Origin: Aquatica leii
Lineage: Eukaryota > Arthropoda > Insecta > Coleoptera > Lampyridae
DNA length: 64,000 nucleotides
Reading direction: 5' to 3'
Assembly: GCA_035610365.1 (NCBI GenBank)
Contig: CM069432.1
Coordinates: forward strand, 181,335,027-181,399,026
Positions 57,327-64,000 of this stretch are shown here, in pieces. Position numbers and translations under genes: made by a program. The notes beneath the pieces are model-generated. The model searched no databases. It saw nothing but the letters and a program-made list of their open reading frames with translations, and was not told where the DNA came from. Within the stretch, counting starts at the first letter, position 1, and every line of letters starts with the position of its first letter.

Positions 57327-57507
57327 TCTATTACAATTTTCCATTCTGGATAATTCCCCTGTTGTCGTTATCAAATAAGCTGAACTTTCGTCACCTGTCG
57401 CAGCGGACATCTTTAAAGCCTGGAATAATATTCGAATACGAAAAGTGATAAAAGTTTAGCTTGTTTGATAACAACACAGGAATTATCCAGAATGAAATTA
57501 TAATACG
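57327..57507. repeat. Foldback element, about 180 bp
   Basis: Arms 57327-57394 and 57445-57507 are imperfect inverted repeats containing CATTCTGGATAATTCC and TTATCAAAYAAGCT. The loop is about 50 bases. It is probably a small MITE inside element D. Confidence 0.75.
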
Positions 57508-58095
57508 AATGTAACTCGTGAAAACCTGATTTCTACTAAAATATGCTTCTGTTTTAAATTTCTAATTACCAAACATCAGCTATCGAAATGGCATTGTTTA
57601 GTCTGATTAACATTGCCTGCGGCCGTGTCTATTTACTGTGGTATTTATTTTATCATTTTGTTAAGAATCATGATTTAAAACATTTGTTAACATATTATTT
57701 ACTTAAAAAGAGTTGAAGGTAGCATAATGAGTTAGCAGATATACTATGAAACTTTCAACGATTAGTAACTTATTTTATTGCCAAATAATTAGGGATAAGA
57801 TTAGGTCATGCCCTATTACACAGCCATCTAAAAAGGCTATGCCTATTACCAAACAGGAGAAGAGTGGCCCAGAATTTTGAAATTAAAATATAATTTTTAG
57901 GTCCCGTTGAACAAGCCGGGTTCTGAAAAGATATCTTAAAAATGTCTAAATAAGATGTCTTCAAGATGTACAGTTTATTAACATTAGACGTCTCTAGTAT
58001 GTCTTAAAGATGTCTAAAGACGTAATGAGATGTCTTGAATATCTTGGCTTGACATCTTTGAGATGTATTTACATCTCTATGTGCTGTTAGGGTTG

Positions 58096-58183
58096 GCAAA
58101 CGTGTAAGCTTGATGCAAGCTTAAATCGAGTATCCGAGTTACCACACAATAAGGTTGCAGTAACATTATTTTGCAAGCTTGCT
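58096..58183 (+). repeat. CAAGCTTG-rich direct repeat, right of element D
   Basis: Counterpart of 51565-51655, about 75 percent identical by eye, starting four bases after the element D terminus. Confidence 0.65.
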
Positions 58184-58229
58184 TAAAACTTTCCAAACAA
58201 CAGCAAGCTTGAAGTGAAGAAAAAGCAAG

Positions 58230-59403
58230 TGTTTAATACATATTTTTTCTTAATATTCAGTAAATTCAAACTATTAACTGATATCTCCGATTGTTATCGA
58301 TAATTACTATTTTCATACCAAATATTTAAGAACTTGTATGTAACTTGACATTAAATATATGGGCATTTCTCTACTAAGTGGCAAACCACTGTAGGGCAAG
58401 TTTTACCTAATTAGAGTTATTATTTATGAGATCTGTGTATAAATAACAATTATCTGCTACCTATTCAAAACCCGACATAGCTATATATAATAACATAATA
58501 ATTCATTAAATAATTTAAAAAAAATTAATGTCTCAAAAGACAGTCCCCTGTTATGTCCCATTCCTAGAATGATAAGCATTACAACAAATATTTCTTTTCA
58601 GTAGTGAAAGTACGTAATTTTACAGCATTGAGTAATAATTTAAGAAGAGGCGCAACTAGTGTGTTAAAAATCGTACTGTAGTTTTATCTCTCTTGTTTCT
58701 CTTTTTTTTTACCCGTCTTTACCCCCTCTTTTCATAAACTAATAGGCTAAGACCTGCTGCCATCTGCAAAATCATGGTTTCTATTTTGCGAACTTACTTA
58801 TTTCTTATGAAGTACCAGTTAGAACCTTTTGTTATATTTGTGTTTACTTTACCGTTTACCTGTTCAAAACAGGTTAATATCATAAACAATAGCTTGTATT
58901 GTTATGACACAACTCAATGTCAAATAAACTTAAACAATATCATGCTTTATATTTAAGAAAACAAAAAAATATGTATATTCAAATATTTATTTATTTTTGT
59001 AAAATATAAATCGAAAACATAGAAATAACTAAAACAATGGAAATTAAATTAAAGAAAATTGTTTATGGGGATTTATTGTTATTATTCGTCCAATTTTTAA
59101 AATTATTCAAATTACCAGTCCACCAATAATAAATTATAAAACTTATAAAAAGTTAAGATTACAAAAAGTTTTTAACTTACATTTTTTCAGAACAATCTCA
59201 AATCTAAAAATTTGTAACTAGATAATTAAAAATGTAAGTTTTACAAAATGTTAAATGTTAATTATTTTAAAAAGGAAGATGGTGCAATTTAGAAACAAAT
59301 ATAAAAAATTTAAGTTTAAAATCGTAATTGAAATTGGTTTGCTAGTTCAACAAAAAATGATTTGATATTTTAATATAAATGAACTGTAGTAATTGAAGAA
59401 TTT
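58230..59403. other. AT-rich intergenic DNA
   Basis: No coding or repeat feature recognised. The short frame 58774-58956 is hydrophobic and has no context supporting a gene. Confidence 0.4.
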
Positions 59404-59711
59404 CCCAGTGAGCAAATTGCAGCTAAAACCGGCTTTTATAACTACTTTAGCTTTTAAAGTTACTCTTTAGAACACTTTTTAAGTGGTTTGTGAAAAAACT
59501 AAAACCTCCATGAAGCGTTTAAGTAGCTAAAAATTCCTCAGTTATGTTGCTGTTAGGTAGCTCCTTTAATGCATCAAAATCAGGCTTATACAGCTCTTTG
59601 TGGTACTAGCAAAGTTTTAAGAAGCTCTAAAGGACACTGTAAAACCACCTTTCAGAAACAACTATACAGCTTAAATAGCTTTATTTTTACTACCTTTAAG
59701 TAGCTTAAAAA
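59404..59711. repeat. TTTAAGTAGCT-type short repeats behind a CCCAGTGAGCA end
   Basis: About ten imperfect copies of AGCTTTTAAAG/TTTAAGTAGCT in both orientations fill 59440-59710. The patch starts CCCAGTGAGCAAATTGCAGC, like the ends of element D and the 13665 element followed by subterminal palindromes. It may be one surviving end of another member; the other end was not found. Confidence 0.4.
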
Positions 59712-60045
59712 TTAAATAAATATTTCATTAGAAAAAGAAATCTTGAAATCGTTACCTTTACTTAATTTCTTAAAAAAAATTGAGAAAAGTGATAAAGGAG
59801 AACCCATTGAAAGACCTAGATTTTGTTTAAAAAATTGATTATCAAATTTATCACTTATTTTTACTGAAATCTTCTTAAACAATTTAGAAAGTAAATATAT
59901 TTCTGAACACCAAATTTTCTTACAAAAAATAATATTTTGGAAAAGATATGTTGATGACATTTTTGTATTTAAAAAGTTGTAAACATTTTTGTAGATTTTC
60001 TGAAGATGAACATCATTATTTTAAAGCTCGAAACATATGTAAACG
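59712..60045. pseudogene. Penelope-like reverse transcriptase relic, internally inverted
   Basis: The minus-strand frame 59960-59712 includes DNQFFKQNLGLSMGSPLSLF, a close match to the palm motif of Penelope reverse transcriptases. On the plus strand, 59938-59970 reads WKRYVDDIFVF, the next motif (Tyr-Val-Asp-Asp), so the two parts now face opposite ways. A tail with CTGAAGA (60000) and GAAAC (60030) follows on the plus strand. An inversion has split the gene. No endonuclease is seen. Confidence 0.6.
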
Positions 60046-62640
60046 AATTTGTTATTAGTGGACTCGTAATTTAAATAATTTTAAATTAAAATTAATGTTA
60101 AATTTCTCAAAGAATAATTGACCAATTAATCCTTTAAAAAGATTTTTGACGGAGAATCCATTTGTATCACTATGTTGCGTAGTTTAGTCAAAACTTAACG
60201 GCTTGACAGATTTGAGAACACACTGTGGTCGTTCCGATATCTTCAAAATATTATAGGACGTATCTTCAACTATAAAACATATATTAAAAATTACGTATTA
60301 TTGCTTGTCTACTTATACCTTCGTTTAGTGAACTGGAGCTGTAGAAAGAATAAATTTATTCGTCTTCACGATCGTCATCCATAAATAACAATCGACGTTT
60401 TCTTCCATATGTTTGAGAAACTACTACATTTGAGTATCTTAGGTTGATGTTCATATCAACAATTACAGCTTCTGTAAAAAATTATACTAAATAAGCCCAA
60501 AAAGTAAAAAAAAATTAAGTTGTTAGTATTTTAAAAATAAAGTTTTGAAAATGCAATTAGTATTAGTATTTTCAAAATTTTTGCGATTTTTTTTAAACAA
60601 TTGTAAAAATATTTTATGTATTGTTGGATTTGTATTGAAGTGCTTTCAGCATGCTAAAATAAACATAAAAAAATTTTGTTTATAATTTTTTTTATTTTTT
60701 AAAAAACTAAGTATTTATTAGACAAGGTGCTACAGAAATGCTGCCCTAACATTTACAAAAACGATATTTTTATTCGACATGCCAACATCAACAAAAAACA
60801 TTTAAAGCAATGGCCAGAGCGATTATGCAATTACGATGAATCGATCATTATGCAAAATAATGATCACGATATCGAGCGTCTGTACAATAACGATCGCAAT
60901 CATTGATTGCTTATAAAATAACAATTGCGGTTGTGGAAAAGAAAGTAATACTTTTAATTGTCGCATAAACAAATAAGACTAATATAACACTATAATATTT
61001 ACTTTAATAAATGTATAATAAACTTTAAGTATGCAGGTAGTTCACGGAAAATCGTAAAATTTTGTAGGTAAATAACCCCTTTGCTCTTTTCCTCGTAAGA
61101 ATTTTAAACCACATACAGATTTTTTAATAAAAAGTAACATGAATTTAAACATTGAATTATATTTTTTGTTTACAGAAATTTAACAATGCATTCTTTTCAA
61201 AGAAATTAGAAAACTCTTCTAGGAAAGAACGTTTGTAAAATTTGTGTCACACATTCAGCATTTAAGGGAAAAACCTAGCTTTATATAAACACCAAGGTAA
61301 ATCATAAAAACACAGGAAGTTAAAACAATAAGCATTAACTACAAATGACAATACGTATTTGAAAGAATTGCAAATTTATTTTTAATTCATAAATCTTATG
61401 TTTGAGACAAATATCAACACGAGTTATGACTAATTACTCAACAATCTTTTCAGGGTCAATTTCAAATAGAAACATTTAATTTACGAAAGAACGACACTTA
61501 TTTTTAATATGTTGTTTATTAATGCTTTAAACTATTTGCTCGTAAGTTTGCATCAGAATTCAAATAGCACGTCATGTCGAAAAAAACATCACAGTAGTAT
61601 CTATTTTCTGTGAAGTTTTGTAAATATGTATTTTTTTTTAAATCTAAATATGAATAAATTTTAATTAATTTATTGTTTAGAAACAATATTAAAAAATACT
61701 TAGATATGTTGATTTTCAATACTCCAAACGTTATTGTATCCCAGAAAACGAAAATCGAATGTTTATGGCTAGATTTATGACTAACTTTACACGAGCGACT
61801 TTTTAGCAACAGTCGATTACTAATTAATTCTAAATACCATGATTGCGATCATTGATCGTAGAAAATAATAGCGATCTCAGCTACTGATTTACAGTAATTA
61901 TTTTAAGTTATTGTACAATTAAGTGCAACAAGAAGAAGAAGAATCCGGACAAGGAGATTCTCCGATGCTAATTTAAACCATTTTTAAACGTTTGGTAGAA
62001 AAAAAAATTTAAAAATATTTACCTGATTGAAGGTGTAGAACAAGAACTGCAGTGTGTTTAAAATTTCCTTTTGTTGTTATACATTATCTACGAAGATGCT
62101 TCTCACAAATCTTCTTTTTGTTTTAAATCTTCCAAGTCCATTGTGGCAATGTTTATATTTCCACAGTTTTTCTAACATTCTTTAGCACGCACTTTATCAC
62201 TAATATAAAACTTAAGAAAACTAGTACCTTTGTTTTCGGTATTATTATTTTAACAATTAATATAAACACAACCGTGATCTGTAACTTTTCCCATTTTAAA
62301 AATAAATCAATAATATATTTACACTTAAACTAAACAAAAGTTCAAACAAACATTACTACTACCAGAATTTCAAAAATCGTATCGCAATGTTAACCCAAGA
62401 AAAACTTTCAATTCAATTCCGAAGTTTACAAGTCGACAGACACGCAAGAACTGAAAAATCTCGATCCAATACGAACGTAGCGACCTCTATATCTCGATCC
62501 AAGCAGTCGATACGATATCGCCCCTTAAGTTGCATTTCTTCTTACATTTATTATTCAATGTTTACAGGTTGTAATCGATTCTTAAATACGGTAAGCATGT
62601 TACGAAAGAACAATTATCATTATAAATATTTTATTATGCA
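60046..62640. other. Intergenic DNA with ATCGATC-rich patches
   Basis: Short palindrome-rich patches (GATCGCAATCATTGAT-like) occur at 60815-60910 and again at 61850-61880, possibly inverted ends of an unrecognised element. GC-richer DNA at 62430-62530 encodes nothing recognisable. Confidence 0.3.
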
Positions 62641-62648
62641 AAAAAATT

Positions 62649-63360
62649 TTTAAGGATCTAGATTTCAACTAAGTGTTCATACTACATACACTGAAAACTC
62701 TACTAAGTCCTTTTGTACTGTCTCGCAAAATACCACGCACTCACCTGCTGTCATATGGGTTCACTTTCAGCCAATTTTTAAATCTTTACCACCTGACACA
62801 ACTTACATTACTTTCGTGAGCGATAGACCTGTAACTCAGTACCGAAATAAAACAATGTTTTATATCCTGACATCAAGGCACCATCTAGAAATGCCAAGTG
62901 TGGAACAGTTTTCGTGGAACTTTCTAGAGAGTGGTCACGGTAAAGGCGCATCTGATGGGGTTGGGGCAACTTGCAAAAAAACGGCTGATGCTGTCGTTGC
63001 TGCAGGAGGTGACATTGATAGTTTGGAGGCATTTGTAGACACCATACAACATACATAAACTAACCAGCGATATTCGAAAAGACGCTTGGAATTTCAAAAG
63101 CTTAGTGGAACTCTCAAAGTCCATCAGGTAAAGGGTAAAATAACAAAATGTCATCTGGGATTATTACAAGGCGCTGTAAAACTCATAATGAAAAGTTTAA
63201 ACTGCTCTTGTAAAAATGAATGCCATCATTTTAATTTAAAGTGTAATTCAGTACGAAGTAACAAAAAAACTTACTTTTGAGGATATTTACACAGATTCGG
63301 AATGTGAAGGCGAATCTAGACGAAATCTGAACCTACCTAATAGCAAAGAGCATATAATGT
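62649..63360 (+). pseudogene. RNase H-like 'GHGKG' family protein, C-terminal relic
   Basis: The frame reads AVIWVHFQPIFKSLPPDTTY, then TFVSDRPVTQYRNKTMFYIL, WNFLESGHGKGASDGVGAT and KKTADAVVAAGGDI, up to a TAA (63056-63058). In the same frame after it come LKVHQVKGKITKCHLG and NCSCKNECHHFNL (to 63280). After a further shift an acidic tail (YTDSECEGES) leads to a stop near 63360. The SD.P..QYRNK and E.GHGKG..DG.G...K motifs are shared by many uncharacterised arthropod proteins that look like transposon-derived RNase H-fold enzymes, from memory. The N-terminal part is absent. Function unknown. Confidence 0.5.
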
Positions 63361-64000
63361 AAAGAGAAGCAACCGTATTATAATTTGTGTTCACTTCTAA
63401 GTTAGTAGCCCGCTTTTAGTCGCCACTGGTACCCATTTCGTGGGCTCCTAACAAAACTACTTTCAGAGACTACTTTACTTCTAAATTTACTAATTCGGAT
63501 AGATATCTTTTATATTTTAGTATACAGCGTTGTCAAGTGTCATTAATTTATCCCTAGTAATAAATAAACAGTGCACACTTAAAACATCTTAAGATAATTT
63601 TCCATATTATGAATTGAAGTATGTTTTTATTTATGTTTGGATCAGGTTCTCATGGTTTGTTTTATATATTGTGTTATCAGCATATGTGCATTTATTAAAA
63701 TCTAAAACTACTCTGTTGGAATATGCACATGCGTTACGACTTAGTACCAGATAATTTAAAAGTAGTTTTGTCGTTTTTAGATTATTTACTAAATTTATTC
63801 TTAAAATGAAAAAAACATTTATGAAATTATAATTTGGCGTTAATATTTTTATTTGGTGGTATTTAAAAATTCAGATTAATACTAACAATATACGTGACCG
63901 GGGATATATTTACTTCTAGAAATTTGTGTCCTTGTCAAAACGTAACGTATCAAATATTTATTATAATTATGTGTTTCAGAGCAAAGAAATGATGAGCTAT
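63361..64000. other. AT-rich intergenic DNA at window end
   Basis: No feature recognised. Confidence 0.4.

Larger units (their letters stand above)
51692..58092 (+). mobile_element. Element D: 6.4 kb CMC-like transposon with tnp2-like and DUF4806 genes
   Basis: Inverted ends CCCAGACAGCACA (51692) and TGTGCTGTTAGGG (to 58092) enclose 6401 bp. Both subterminal regions (51706-51850 and 57930-58080) are crowded with AAGACGTCT/AGATGTCTT motifs. Two plus-strand genes lie between: a transposase (53018-54850) and a DUF4806 protein (55059-56741). The end motif is shared with 13665-15835. No certain target duplication was found; instead the flanks are diverged direct repeats rich in CAAGCTTG. Confidence 0.75.

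Noticed and set aside
62387..62653. 88-codon plus-strand frame
   Set aside because: No family resemblance; it lies in a repeat-like TCGATCC-rich patch.
1..64000. CRISPR arrays, operons or other bacterial features
   Set aside because: No regularly spaced repeats with unique spacers; split genes, introns and transposon content show eukaryotic nuclear DNA.

Overview
The window looks like AT-rich nuclear DNA of an arthropod, most likely an insect. Genes are split by short introns (about 50 bases) with canonical GT..AG ends, intergenic DNA is very A+T rich, and decayed transposons of typical insect families dominate. I cannot name the species.

Three host loci are visible. At 3-230 is the last exon of an unrecognised gene. 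At 8629-9499 are four exons for the C-terminal half of a SETD3-type actin-histidine methyltransferase. At 23756-32740 is a complete six-exon Rab32/38-like small GTPase with an 8.1 kb second intron full of transposon debris.

The rest is mobile DNA in layers. 1.3-2.3 kb: a TIR element with a helix-turn-helix transposase fragment. 4.5-6.5 kb: a PIF/Harbinger element with both of its genes decayed. 9.8-21.9 kb: a nested stack. A minus-strand Ty3/Gypsy element (B) carries an ADP-ribose-binding macro domain plus a CCCH zinc finger 3' of pol. It is split by a plus-strand Ty3/Gypsy element (A, 12004-20411, LTRs and a 5-bp duplication GACTG). A's gag is itself split by a TTAA-flanked DNA element (12593-13622) and by a CCCACACAGCAC-ended element (13665-15835). 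Element A also seems to have an intron joining pol to an extra acidic C-terminal exon.

23.1-33.2 kb: hAT MITE, Rab gene, CRE-bearing TIR element, Penelope tail and mariner-type transposase relic. 33.9-38.1 kb: a complete TTAA-flanked transposon encoding a 'Mutator-like' transposase fused to a YqaJ-type nuclease, with a second transposase relic at 42.6-43.9 kb. 31.2, 38.4 and 41.0 kb: copies of one unknown repeat. 44.5-48.6 kb: a third Ty3/Gypsy element (C) with LTRs and duplication TCAAC. 51.7-58.1 kb: a 6.4 kb transposon (D) with a tnp2-like transposase gene and a spliced DUF4806 gene; its ends match those of the 13665-15835 element, so D's family probably mobilised that one. 59.7-63.4 kb: a rearranged Penelope reverse transcriptase and a relic of an RNase H-like 'GHGKG' family.

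The most noteworthy systems are the macro-domain Gypsy element, the transposase-YqaJ fusion transposon with TTAA duplications, and the tnp2-like/DUF4806 transposon with its non-autonomous partner. All family names rest on reading motifs by eye; no search was run.
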